From positions 38,479 through 84,911 of the forward strand of contig JAPLDG010000228.1 of the NCBI GenBank assembly GCA_026391845.1: 46,433 bases of DNA, given 5' to 3'. Shown one piece after another: positions 36,661 through 45,400 of this stretch. Position 1 is the stretch's first letter, and the number at the start of each line of letters is the position of its first letter. A model generated the notes under the pieces. The model worked only from the letters and a program-made list of their open reading frames with translations. It was not told the origin of the DNA and did no database searches. Origin of the DNA: Bacteroidota bacterium. GTDB lineage: Bacteria > Bacteroidota > Bacteroidia > Bacteroidales > FEN-979. The position numbers were made by a program, and so were the translations under genes.

Positions 36661-37458
36661 ATGAAAAATAGAAATTTTGGTTTTGGTATTCTGATGCTGG
36701 TTATTGCAGGATTGTTATCTATACCGGCAGTCGCGCAGGTAGAGGGGTTGGAAGAGGAAGTGGGCATTGTGGAACATCTGGATACGATCATTCCTGCAAA
36801 TATTACGTTCAACAATGAACAGGGCCAGCCGGTTCAACTCAAATCGTTGATTACCAGACCGACAATTCTGACACTTGTTTATTATGACTGCCCCGGAATT
36901 TGCCCGCAACTGCTTTCCGGGGTTTCGGATGTCATTGAAAAAATCGGACTTGAACTTGGCAAGGATTACCAGGTGATTACCGTCAGTTTCAATGATGACG
37001 ACACGCCTGAAGCCTCCGTCGAAAAGAAAAAGAATTTTTTACGGGCCCACAGTAAACCCAGGGCGGAAAACTGGACCTACCTGACGGGCGACAGTGCCAA
37101 CATCTATTCACTGACCCATGCTGTCGGGTACAATTTCACCCGGGCGGGCAATGATTTCATGCATCCATCCTGCATCATGGTTCTCAGCCCGCAAGGCAAA
37201 GTAACCCGTTATCTTTATGGAACTTCATACCTCCCGTTTGATGTAAAAATGGCGCTCATTGAAGCTCAGAAAGGACAGTCAAGGCCTACGATCAACCGGG
37301 TGCTGGAATATTGTTTCAGTTATGACCCCGAAGGAAGGAAATACACCCTTCAGGTGACAAAAATTACGGCAACCATCATCATATTCTTTGCGGTAGCGCT
37401 CTTTATCATTCTCATTGTGCGGTCGTCACGGAAAAAATCAAAAACACAAAACACCTAA
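36661..37458 (+). CDS. SCO1/SenC-family copper chaperone
   Basis: A 265-residue thioredoxin-fold protein that helps load the CuA site of oxidase subunit II. A signal peptide (GILMLVIAGLLSIPAVAQ) precedes the copper-binding CPGIC (YYDCPGICPQLLSGV) and the later histidine in FMHPSCIMVLSPQGKV. A C-terminal membrane helix (IIIFFAVALFIILIV) anchors it, so it faces the periplasm. The stop is one base before the subunit I ATG at 37460. The set Cys, Cys, His is complete, so copper binding is expected. Confidence 0.92.
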   Translation: MKNRNFGFGILMLVIAGLLSIPAVAQVEGLEEEVGIVEHLDTIIPANITFNNEQGQPVQLKSLITRPTILTLVYYDCPGICPQLLSGVSDVIEKIGLELGKDYQVITVSFNDDDTPEASVEKKKNFLRAHSKPRAENWTYLTGDSANIYSLTHAVGYNFTRAGNDFMHPSCIMVLSPQGKVTRYLYGTSYLPFDVKMALIEAQKGQSRPTINRVLEYCFSYDPEGRKYTLQVTKITATIIIFFAVALFIILIVRSSRKKSKTQNT

Positions 37459-37459
37459 T

Positions 37460-39070
37460 ATGACAGAAGAAAAGACTCATCACCCTGAGCCAAGTTACCT
37501 TGTTGATACCGGTAAGTATAAAGGCCTGATGGCCTGGCTTACATCGACCGATCATAAGCGTATCGGACTGATGTACATGTATGCCATGATGGTGTTTTTC
37601 GCGGTCGGGGTTTTGCTCGGCATGATCATGAGAATAGAACTGTTCTTCCCGGGCCAGCAGTTCTATGGCCCGCAGATGTACAACGGAATATTCACCATTC
37701 ACGGAATCATCATGATCTTCACGGTCGTCATTCCCGGATTGGCCGCCGTGTTCGGAAATTTTTCAATGCCCATTATGATCGGCGCCAAAGATGTTGCCTT
37801 TCCCCGGCTGAATTTGTTTTCATTTTATCTTTATGTGCTTGGAGCTGCCATCGCCCTTGCTTCGCAATTTATGGGAAATGGTCCGCCGGATACCGGATGG
37901 ACATTCTATGCGCCTTACAGCATACAAACCCATACCAATGTTGTTGCAGCAGTTTTTGGCGCATTTGTGCTTGGATTCTCATCCATCCTTACCGGATTGA
38001 ACTTTATCGTGACCATGCACCGCATGCGCGCTCCCGGGATGACATTTTTTAAAATGCCACTGTTCCCTTGGTCGCTTTATGCCACAGCCTGGATCCAGGT
38101 CCTTGCCACGCCCATCGTCGGGATCACCTTGCTGATGATCATTGCCGAACGTTGGTTGCGCATCGGATTTTTCGATCCCTCCCTGGGGGGCGACCCTGTT
38201 TTATACCAACACCTGTTCTGGATATATTCCCATCCCGCCGTTTATATCATGATTCTTCCGGCCATGGGGGTGATCACTGAAATTATTCCCACTTTCTCCC
38301 AAAAAAAGGTTTTCGGCTACAGGGCCATCGCCATTTCCAGTTTGGCTATTGCTCTGGTGGGATACTTCGTGTGGGCTCATCACATGTACACGTCCGGTAT
38401 GAGTGCAACCGCTCGCTGGATATTCTCACTGCTCACCTTCCTGGTAGCTGTTCCCAGCGCCATAAAAGTTTTCAACTGGGTTGCCACCATGTACAAAGGC
38501 TCAATTTCGGTAAAACCGCCTTTCCTGTTCGCCCTCGGATTTATCTTCCTGTTCATGATCGGGGGAATGACCGGGTTATCGCTTGGAGCCCTGGCCACCA
38601 ATATTCATGTGCATGACACGGCTTACGTGGTGGCCCATTTTCATTACATCGTTTTTGGCGGTGTCGGGTTTGCTTTCTTTGCAGCCATCTACTACTGGTA
38701 CCCCAAAATGTACGGCCGGATGTATAACTTTAAAATGGCCAACTGGTCTTTTGTTTTCCTCTTCAGCGGATTCAACCTGCTCTATTTCCCACAATTTATC
38801 ATCGGGATCATGGGCATGCCCCGCAGATATTTTGATTACCTGCCACAGTTTACATTCGGCCATCAGCTTTCATTCTTTGGCGGAGTTTTACTCGTCATCG
38901 GGTTTGTCATCATGCTGATCACACTGTTTAGCAAAAAAGGCGCTAAAGCCCCTGATAATCCCTGGGGAGGAAGAACTTTTGAATGGAGAATTCCATCTCC
39001 CCCTCCGCTTGAAAATTTTGACATCATGCCGGAAATGGGAGAGAATGAACAGCCATATGACTATAAATAA
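37460..39070 (+). CDS. ctaD: Cytochrome c oxidase subunit I, A2 type (caa3)
   Basis: The catalytic oxygen-reducing subunit, 536 residues from the ATG at 37460. The track start at 37415 is a GTG inside the SCO gene and is unlikely. Heme a/a3 and CuB ligands are visible: FTIHGIIMIF, YSHPAVYI with the cross-linked His and Tyr, VWAHHMYTSGM, and HDTAYVVAHFHYIVFGG. In place of the A1-type Glu (GHPEVY) the enzyme has YSHPAVY, the mark of the A2 proton channel. The K-channel lysine (SAIKVFNW) and the D-channel entry Asp (GAKDVAFPRLN) are present. About twelve helices; complete. Confidence 0.96.
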   Translation: MTEEKTHHPEPSYLVDTGKYKGLMAWLTSTDHKRIGLMYMYAMMVFFAVGVLLGMIMRIELFFPGQQFYGPQMYNGIFTIHGIIMIFTVVIPGLAAVFGNFSMPIMIGAKDVAFPRLNLFSFYLYVLGAAIALASQFMGNGPPDTGWTFYAPYSIQTHTNVVAAVFGAFVLGFSSILTGLNFIVTMHRMRAPGMTFFKMPLFPWSLYATAWIQVLATPIVGITLLMIIAERWLRIGFFDPSLGGDPVLYQHLFWIYSHPAVYIMILPAMGVITEIIPTFSQKKVFGYRAIAISSLAIALVGYFVWAHHMYTSGMSATARWIFSLLTFLVAVPSAIKVFNWVATMYKGSISVKPPFLFALGFIFLFMIGGMTGLSLGALATNIHVHDTAYVVAHFHYIVFGGVGFAFFAAIYYWYPKMYGRMYNFKMANWSFVFLFSGFNLLYFPQFIIGIMGMPRRYFDYLPQFTFGHQLSFFGGVLLVIGFVIMLITLFSKKGAKAPDNPWGGRTFEWRIPSPPPLENFDIMPEMGENEQPYDYK

Positions 39071-39102
39071 CGAAACTGAGAAGTAGCGAAATTATTAAAA
39101 AT

Positions 39103-39130
39103 CGTAATTTTTAATTTCTAAATTTTAATT
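39103..39130. repeat. Four 7-base AT-rich units before coxIII
   Basis: CGTAATT, TTTAATT, TCTAAAT and TTTAATT run in tandem and end six bases before the subunit III ATG. The same unit type precedes subunits IV and II. Confidence 0.75.
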
Positions 39131-39136
39131 TGATTT

Positions 39137-39730
39137 ATGGAACATCGCGACGACATTGGTGCAAAACTTGGCATGTGGGTCTTTATTTTTACGGAAATCC
39201 TGCTGTTTGGCGGATTATTCCTCGTATATGCGATCATGCGCCTCAGCTATTCCAACGAATTTCACCAGGCAGCTCACCACCTGAATGCATTTATCGGAAC
39301 CATCAACACAATTGTACTCCTGGTAAGCAGCGCTACCGTTGCCATGTCGATCACGGCAGTGCAAAAAGGGAACAACAAACTTGCTGTTCTCCTGTTGTTC
39401 ATAACCCTTATATGTGCTGCTGTGTTTATGGTCAATAAATATTTTGAATGGGGACACAAAATTCACATCGGCCTCTATCCGGGTTCCGACCTGATGGTTT
39501 CACTGAGTCACGGGCAGGTGATGTTTTTCAGCTTATACTATTTTATGACCGGATTACACATGTTCCATCTGGTTGTCGGAGGAATTATCCTTACCATCGT
39601 CATGATTAAAGTTCAAACCGGAACGATCAACGCAAGCCGTTATGTCCTGCTGGAAAATGGCGGACTTTACTGGCATCTGGTCGATTTGATCTGGATATTT
39701 TTATTCCCGCTGTTGTACCTTATCACATAA
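39137..39730 (+). CDS. ctaE: Cytochrome c oxidase subunit III
   Basis: A 197-residue membrane subunit of the heme-copper oxidase with about five helices, of the short type usual for caa3 enzymes. Family segments are LGMWVFIFTEILLFGGLFLVY at the N-terminus, NTIVLLVSSATVAMSI, a helix with FFSLYYFMTGLHMFHLVVGG, and the conserved end YWHLVDLIWIFLFPLLYL. The start ATG at 39137 is preceded by a 7-base tandem repeat instead of a Shine-Dalgarno sequence. Confidence 0.93.
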   Translation: MEHRDDIGAKLGMWVFIFTEILLFGGLFLVYAIMRLSYSNEFHQAAHHLNAFIGTINTIVLLVSSATVAMSITAVQKGNNKLAVLLLFITLICAAVFMVNKYFEWGHKIHIGLYPGSDLMVSLSHGQVMFFSLYYFMTGLHMFHLVVGGIILTIVMIKVQTGTINASRYVLLENGGLYWHLVDLIWIFLFPLLYLIT

Positions 39731-39745
39731 AGAAATAGCAAAAAT

Positions 39746-39773
39746 CGTAATCTTTAATTTTTAATTCGTAATT
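39746..39773. repeat. Four 7-base AT-rich units before coxIV
   Basis: CGTAATC, TTTAATT, TTTAATT and CGTAATT end eight bases before the subunit IV ATG at 39782. The 51-base gap is almost wholly repeat. Confidence 0.8.
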
Positions 39774-39781
39774 CTCAACAT

Positions 39782-40066
39782 ATGCATACCGAAACTGTTC
39801 ACATAACCCCCTACCGGGCCCATGCCTGGGTGCTGATCGCGCTCCTTGCACTAACATTTGTCACCATTACCGTTACCTGGATTGATTTATCCGCACTAAC
39901 GGTGGCCATTGCATTATTGATAGCCTCGGTAAAAGCCTATATCGTGCTGACAAATTTCATGCACCTGAAATTCGAATCATCCCTGTTCCGGGTATTTGTA
40001 GGCATGGTATTGGCCATTTATGTGCTTGTAATTTTATTTACATTGTCCGATTATTTGTTCAGGTAG
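39782..40066 (+). CDS. Prokaryotic cytochrome c oxidase subunit IV
   Basis: A 94-residue small membrane subunit of the oxidase with three helices (LIALLALTFVTITVTWI, ALTVAIALLIASVKAYIVL, FVGMVLAIYVLVILFTL). The segments VKAYIVLTNFMHLKFE and the N-terminal YRAHAWV agree with the COX4_pro/CyoD-like family, which stabilises the oxidase. It lies between subunits III and II, an order I recall from Bacteroidota caa3 clusters. Confidence 0.88.
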   Translation: MHTETVHITPYRAHAWVLIALLALTFVTITVTWIDLSALTVAIALLIASVKAYIVLTNFMHLKFESSLFRVFVGMVLAIYVLVILFTLSDYLFR

Positions 40067-40086
40067 AGAAGTGAACTGATGACAAT

Positions 40087-40114
40087 CGTAATTCGTAATT
40101 CCTAATTCGTAATT
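40087..40114. repeat. Four 7-base units CGTAATT before coxII
   Basis: CGTAATT, CGTAATT, CCTAATT and CGTAATT run in tandem, ending seven bases before the subunit II ATG at 40122. This is the clearest of the three related arrays in the oxidase operon. Confidence 0.85.
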
Positions 40115-40121
40115 TTACAAT

Positions 40122-41027
40122 ATGGGTGCTTCAAATTTTACCGAAGGTGTTGATCTGGCCTTTAAGGTCATTTTCGGAATCAGCCTGTTTTTCCTAGTTG
40201 GAATTACAACGGTGATGCTCTATTTCGTTTACCGCTACAACAGGAAAAGGCATCCGCATGCTGTTCAGTTTAAAGACAATAACATCCTGGAAATCACTTG
40301 GATTACTATTCCATTAATCCTGGTATTGCTCATGTTTTATTATGGATACATCGCTTTCAGTCCACAGCGTATTGTTCCCAAAGATGCCATTCCCATTACG
40401 GTAATCGGCAAAATGTGGGTATGGACCTTTGAATACCAGGGTGGAAAACAGTCGCCTGTTCTGGTTGTTCCTATCAATAAAGCAGTTAAACTGAATCTTC
40501 ATTCCGATGATGTCATTCACAGCCTGTATATTCCCGCATTCCGGATCAAGGAAGATGTAGTCCCCGGCAAGAATAATTACATGTGGTTCATCGCCCAACA
40601 GCTTGGCGAATATGACGTGTTGTGTACCGTTTATTGCGGATTGCGGCACTCTTACATGGAAACCAAAACAAAAGTAGTCTCCGAGGCTGAATATGAAGCC
40701 TGGCTGAAAGCGTTGCCTGAGAAATCGAATGAGCCTGAGGGCCTGCTGATTTTGAAGAAAAATGCCTGTACCGGTTGCCATTCCATTGATGGTTCCAAAA
40801 TTGTAAGCGCATCTTTTAAAGGGCTTTATGGAAAGACGGAAAAAGTCGTCACCAATGGAACAGAACGCTCGGTCACTGTTGATGACGAATACCTCAAATC
40901 ATCTGTGTATGAACCTGATAAAGACCTGGTTGCAGGCTATCAGAAAGGCATCATGAAAACTTACAAAGGCATTGTATCTGAGGATGAAATGACCAAGGTC
41001 ATCGACTATTTAAAGAGTATCAAGTAA
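40122..41027 (+). CDS. ctaC: Cytochrome c oxidase subunit II with fused cytochrome c domain
   Basis: A 301-residue electron-entry subunit of the caa3 oxidase. Two N-terminal helices are followed by the cupredoxin domain: VIHSLYIPAFRIKEDVVPG holds the first CuA histidine and CTVYCGLRHSYM the cysteines, second histidine and methionine. A fused C-terminal cytochrome c has heme site CTGCH in LKKNACTGCHSIDG. This fusion defines the caa3 type and removes the need for a soluble cytochrome at the last step. No signal peptide cleavage site is evident. Confidence 0.95.
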   Translation: MGASNFTEGVDLAFKVIFGISLFFLVGITTVMLYFVYRYNRKRHPHAVQFKDNNILEITWITIPLILVLLMFYYGYIAFSPQRIVPKDAIPITVIGKMWVWTFEYQGGKQSPVLVVPINKAVKLNLHSDDVIHSLYIPAFRIKEDVVPGKNNYMWFIAQQLGEYDVLCTVYCGLRHSYMETKTKVVSEAEYEAWLKALPEKSNEPEGLLILKKNACTGCHSIDGSKIVSASFKGLYGKTEKVVTNGTERSVTVDDEYLKSSVYEPDKDLVAGYQKGIMKTYKGIVSEDEMTKVIDYLKSIK

Positions 41028-41041
41028 ATTACTGTTATCCT

Positions 41042-41908
41042 TTGCAAACCTCCGGCCTCCGCGTAATTTTTGTTTTAACAAGGTTTCCTGTTTCGCTGGC
41101 TGTTACCTTCACTGCTTTTGCAGCCCTGGTACTTAGCCCTGTTCACCTCAGCCTCTCATCCCTCATCCCGGTTGCCGGTATTTTCCTGCTGGCATCGGGG
41201 GCTTCAGCATTCAACCAATACCAGGAATGGCCTTATGATGAAAGAATGGAGCGTACGAAAAAACGACCGATCCCTTCACGCCGCATCACCACGGCAGAAG
41301 CGCTGAGATACGCCATGATGTTCATCATCGGAGGCATGCTGATCCTGCTCTATTATGCTCCGCCGGTCTGTTTTATCCTTGGATTCATCAATCTGATGTG
41401 GTACAATGGTATTTATACCTATTTGAAACGTAAAACAGCCTTTGCCGTCGTTCCGGGTGCCCTCACCGGAGCCATCCCGATATTCATGGGCTGGACAGCC
41501 GGGGGCGGGTCGCTGCTTGCCCCGGAAGTTCTGTTCCTGGCCTTTTTCCTGTTCATCTGGCAAATGCCCCATTTCTGGATGCTGACCCTGAAATATGGCC
41601 ACGAATACCGCAATGCCGGATTCCCTGTGCTGACCGATTTTTTTTCTGAATTTCAAATAAAAACCATTGTCATGGGATGGATGATCGCTTCATCAGGTGC
41701 CTCCATCATGCTGGTCTATTTTAAAATCCTTCATCTTCCTGCCTTCGGATTTACCATCATCGGCTTGAACATCGTATTACTGCTGCTGATGGCATATCAA
41801 CTGTTTTTTGCTTCAATCATGCGTTACCGCCTGATTTTCATTTCTGCAAACCTGTTCATGATGATCGTGATGCTTTCACTGATCGCCGACCGGTTTATCA
41901 TTGGCTGA
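41042..41908 (+). CDS. ctaB: UbiA-family heme O synthase-like protein (protoheme IX farnesyltransferase)
   Basis: A 288-residue polytopic membrane prenyltransferase expected to turn heme B into heme O for the oxidase. The first acidic motif is NQYQEWPYDERMERTKKRP, with Glu where CtaB usually has the first Asp of NxxxDxxxD. The second conserved part is YLKRKTAFAVVPGALTGAIPIFMGW. No ATG is available; the likely start is TTG at 41042, 14 bases after the subunit II stop, since the frame is open further upstream and the next ATG is beyond the first motif. CtaA, needed for heme A, is not in the window. Confidence 0.85.
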   Translation: MQTSGLRVIFVLTRFPVSLAVTFTAFAALVLSPVHLSLSSLIPVAGIFLLASGASAFNQYQEWPYDERMERTKKRPIPSRRITTAEALRYAMMFIIGGMLILLYYAPPVCFILGFINLMWYNGIYTYLKRKTAFAVVPGALTGAIPIFMGWTAGGGSLLAPEVLFLAFFLFIWQMPHFWMLTLKYGHEYRNAGFPVLTDFFSEFQIKTIVMGWMIASSGASIMLVYFKILHLPAFGFTIIGLNIVLLLLMAYQLFFASIMRYRLIFISANLFMMIVMLSLIADRFIIG

Positions 41909-41921
41909 GGGAGCTCATGGA

Positions 41922-41949
41922 TGAAGAAATCTGAAAACAACCTTCTTCA
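41922..41949 (+). terminator. Possible weak terminator after the oxidase operon
   Basis: TGAAGAA (41922-41928) pairs with TTCTTCA (41943-41949), followed by an AT-rich stretch (CAATTTTAAT). The stem is only seven pairs with little GC, so it is a weak candidate. Confidence 0.25.
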
Positions 41950-42014
41950 CAATTTTAATGTATGAGAGTTGAGGGTCAGGGATATTTCATAGAATGATCT
42001 TTGCGGAAAAATAG

Positions 42015-42022
42015 TAAATTTG
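42015..42022 (+). promoter_or_regulatory. Candidate -7 promoter box for hicBA and the AMP ligase
   Basis: TAAATTTG matches TAnnTTTG exactly, 44 bases before the hicB ATG. A TTTG at 42000-42003 is too close to be a regular -33 element. The 157-base gap holds no other clear signal. Confidence 0.4.
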
Positions 42023-42065
42023 TAAAACCAGCCGGCAATGGCCGTCATTTAAAAAAAATTCGCAA

Positions 42066-42269
42066 ATGAAATTAAAAATTGTTATTCACGAAGCCGAAGA
42101 GGGAGGATACTGGGCTGAAGTACCATCACTTCCCGGTTGTGCATCACAAGGTGAGTCGATGGTAGAACTGATTAAAAACCTCTATGATGCCGTTGAAGGA
42201 TGCCTTGCCATCGACATGGAGAATATCCACCTGGAGAACAAGGATACAGTTATGGAACTCGCAGTCTGA
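42066..42269 (+). CDS. hicB: HicB-family antitoxin (short form)
   Basis: A 67-residue HicB-like protein, the antitoxin of a type II toxin-antitoxin pair. The partial RNase H-like fold is seen in KIVIHEAEEGGYWAEVPSLPGCASQGES followed by ELIKNLYDAVEGCL. It lacks a C-terminal DNA-binding domain, so it may not regulate its own promoter as longer HicB proteins do. hicA starts two bases after its stop. The order hicB-hicA is the reverse of E. coli but is common elsewhere. Confidence 0.88.
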   Translation: MKLKIVIHEAEEGGYWAEVPSLPGCASQGESMVELIKNLYDAVEGCLAIDMENIHLENKDTVMELAV

Positions 42270-42271
42270 AA

Positions 42272-42478
42272 ATGAAAACCATTGGTGGAAAAAGAATGTG
42301 CAAACTCCTTGAAAGTAAAGGCTGGAAGCTTGCACGGATAACAGGAAGTCATCATATTTATCTCACCGAAGGCAGAAATATCCGGATCACGGTTCCCGTA
42401 CATGGCAGCCAGGATCTGAAACTAGGTCTGCAAAAATTCATCATGAAGCTTGCGGAAATCTCTGAGGAGGAACTATAG
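42272..42478 (+). CDS. hicA: HicA-family mRNA interferase toxin
   Basis: A 68-residue double-stranded RNA-binding-fold toxin of the HicA family, which cleaves mRNA. The track start at 42200 is an upstream in-frame codon; the ATG at 42272 gives the regular N-terminus MKTIGGKRMCKLLESKGWKL. The catalytic histidine is in GSHHIY, followed by RITVPVHGSQDLKLGLQKFIM, as in the family. The stop TAG overlaps the likely GTG start of the next gene by one base. The 3' end also contains GAGGAGG, which would serve as that gene's ribosome binding site. Confidence 0.9.
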   Translation: MKTIGGKRMCKLLESKGWKLARITGSHHIYLTEGRNIRITVPVHGSQDLKLGLQKFIMKLAEISEEEL

Positions 42479-45400
42479 TGGCTGGTATGTCTGAATTAAA
42501 ATCCCTGTTGGAAGATTGGAAAAGCCTGGATCATCCTGACCCGGATGGCAAACAGATTGCACTCAAAATTATTGAAGTATCAGAGAAGATTTGCAACAGC
42601 CACCAGGAAAATTCAGTTCCCCGGGACCTCTGGCTCCGCTTCCTTGACATCACCAAAAACCCTGCTTTTCTGCAGGCACTCGGCGACGAAAAAAGCCGTA
42701 AGAGATGGTCTGAAACCGTATTCCTGATCATCCAGCATACCAATTACAATCTCCGCGACATGATGGAACAGCGGGTATCCGAACATCCGCATCATGTTTT
42801 GTTTAAAGATATGTCATCGGCCACGGCGATCGACTGGACCTATGAACAAATTTACCGGCATCTCCGGGAGATAACCAGTGTGCTGTATCAAACCGCCGGA
42901 GCAGATCCAAGGGTTGCACTTTATACTGAAAACTGCCTGGAAGGGGCCTGCACAGACCTTGCCTGCCTGATGTTCGGCATCTTTGATACTCCGCTGAGCC
43001 CGCATTTCAAAATCGAGGTGCTGCTTCCCATTTTCGACGAGTTAAAGATAAACATTGCTTTGGCTGATACCGAAGAGCGGCTGATGGTCCTTCAGAAGAT
43101 CCGTGAAAGAGCAGCGATCAAATTCACCATTTTTTCATTGCAGGCAGTCACGCTTAAAACCCGCGACATTCCTTATCTGGTGGAGGAATGTAAAAAAATC
43201 TCCCGTTGGGATATGGATTTAATCCTTGATCGTCTGCCCGTTCATCCCAACAACCGGGTCGCAACAACCATGTTCACCTCAGGAAGTACCGGCCTTCCCA
43301 AAGGCGTTTCATTCTCGGCTTATAATATTGTTTCCAAACGGTTTGCCCGGGCTGCCGCATTACCACAGGTAGGCAATGAAGTATTTCTCTGTTATCTTCC
43401 TCTTTTTCATACTTTTGGCAGATACCTGGAGATGACCGGCGCCATTTTCTGGAACGGCACATACATATTTGCCGGCAATACTTCAGCGGAGACCCTGCTT
43501 TCATTGTTCCCAAAAATGAACCCTTCGGGATTTATCAGCATTCCGCTGCGCTGGCAGGAACTTTTTGAACGATGCCAGGAGAAGATCAGCCATGTTGAAA
43601 GTCCCGAACTCAAAGAGCAGGCTGTTCGCGAAGTCGTCGGTCTGCGATTGCATTGGGGCTTGTCGGCAGCCGGCTATCTTGATCCGGAGGTATTCAGATT
43701 TTTCAACCATTATGGAATCCATCTGAACAGCGGTTTTGGCATGACCGAGGCCACAGGGGGTATTACCATGACACCTCCCGGAATGTACCGGGATTTCACC
43801 GTCGGAACGCCTCTGCCAGGAGTACAAACCCGGCTCACGGAAAATTCGGAGCTCGAACTGAGCGGACACTATATTGGCCGTTACCTTGAAGCCGCCGGAC
43901 CTGACGATCTCATCCCATATCCTGTTTCTGCTGAAAAAGATGTGTGGCTTTCGACCGGCGATGTGTTTAAAATTTCAAAGGATGGATATTACCAGATTGT
44001 TGACCGGGTGAAGGATATCTATAAAAATAACCGTGGACAAACAGTTGCTCCTCAGGTCATTGAAAAGAAATTTTACAAGGTTCCGGGGATTCAGAATGTT
44101 TTCCTCGTAGGCGACAACCGCCCCTACAATGTATTGCTCATCGCCCCCGACAGATCCGACACCATTTTCAATGCTTTGCAAGGCAACAACACGAGCGAAT
44201 ATTTTCATCAGATCGTTATGGCGGCCAACAGCGATGTGGCTCCGTATGAAAGGGTGATCAATTTCGCACTTCTTGACCGGGATTTCAGCGCTGAAAAAGG
44301 CGAACTCACCCCGAAAGGTTCTTTTAACCGTAAAGCCATTGAAACCAATTTCAAGGATATTATTGAAGCGCTGTATCAAAGCTCCGTTGTGAAAATCGAT
44401 GCCGGTTCTTTTACAATATCCATCCCCAAATGGTTCTTCCGCGACCTGGGGATTCTGGAAACAGATATCCGTTATGAACAGCATCGATTGATCAACCGAC
44501 GCGATAAATCAACCCTGATTGTCCGTGCGTTGAAAGGGAAATGGTTTCAGATCGGCCACTTAAAATACCACATTGATTCTTCCAGCATCGACATGGGATT
44601 GATCGCCCGTCAGCCAAAAATATGGACCGGAAACCCTGCGATGATTGCCTTCTGTCCGGTTAAGGAGGGTTGGGACGTTCCCATGAAAAACATCTCGGCA
44701 AACGTTTACCTCCACACGTTTAAAAAGCTCGATGAAAAAAACTTCCCGGTTATAAAATCGATTCGCGATCAGCAGTTGATCGAGGTGAACTACCTTATCT
44801 TTCGAATGTTTTTCCGGGATTTGCATGAAGCGTTTCAGGCAACTGACGAACTTGGGAAAATTCTCATTCATGCCGAACCACGACTGGCGATTGTCATCAG
44901 GCACCGGTTGGAAGCGCTGGCTTATCACCCGGAGGAGGAGATTCGATGTCTCGCCTATCGGCTCATTCTGCTCAAGGCGCCGAATCCGGAAGATATTCAA
45001 AAAATGCCCTCTTTCATCGATTCCGGGCTCTCCTTTCTCAATGAAAAATCAATTCGGGAGATCGCCTCCAGCAATTTCGGGAAACACAGGCTTGATGCAC
45101 TTAAACAAAGGCTCTATTGGTACCGCACACGCCTGAGCTGGCCTGCTTCAAAAAAGCATCGGCAGGCATTCGGCGATGTGTTGGAGATGCTTTACAACTT
45201 TGCAGCGCTGCACCTTGAATATTATGTCCCGGTACGTGCTGAACTTTCACGCTGGATTCTTCACAAAGAAGATGCATCACTTTCAAAACTGGCGGAAAAA
45301 TATTTTTATTCACTGGCAGCTGTTTTCGAAAAAGAATTCGAAAAGAAGCCAACCCGTGAAAAGCTTTCCGGATGGAGATCAAAGCTGGTGTTTGAACACG

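Noticed and set aside
37415-37459. Upstream GTG start for oxidase subunit I
   Set aside because: It lies inside the SCO coding region; the ATG at 37460 is one base after the SCO stop and gives the regular N-terminus.
42200-42271. Longer hicA start
   Set aside because: It would overlap hicB by 70 bases; the ATG at 42272 gives the normal HicA N-terminus.
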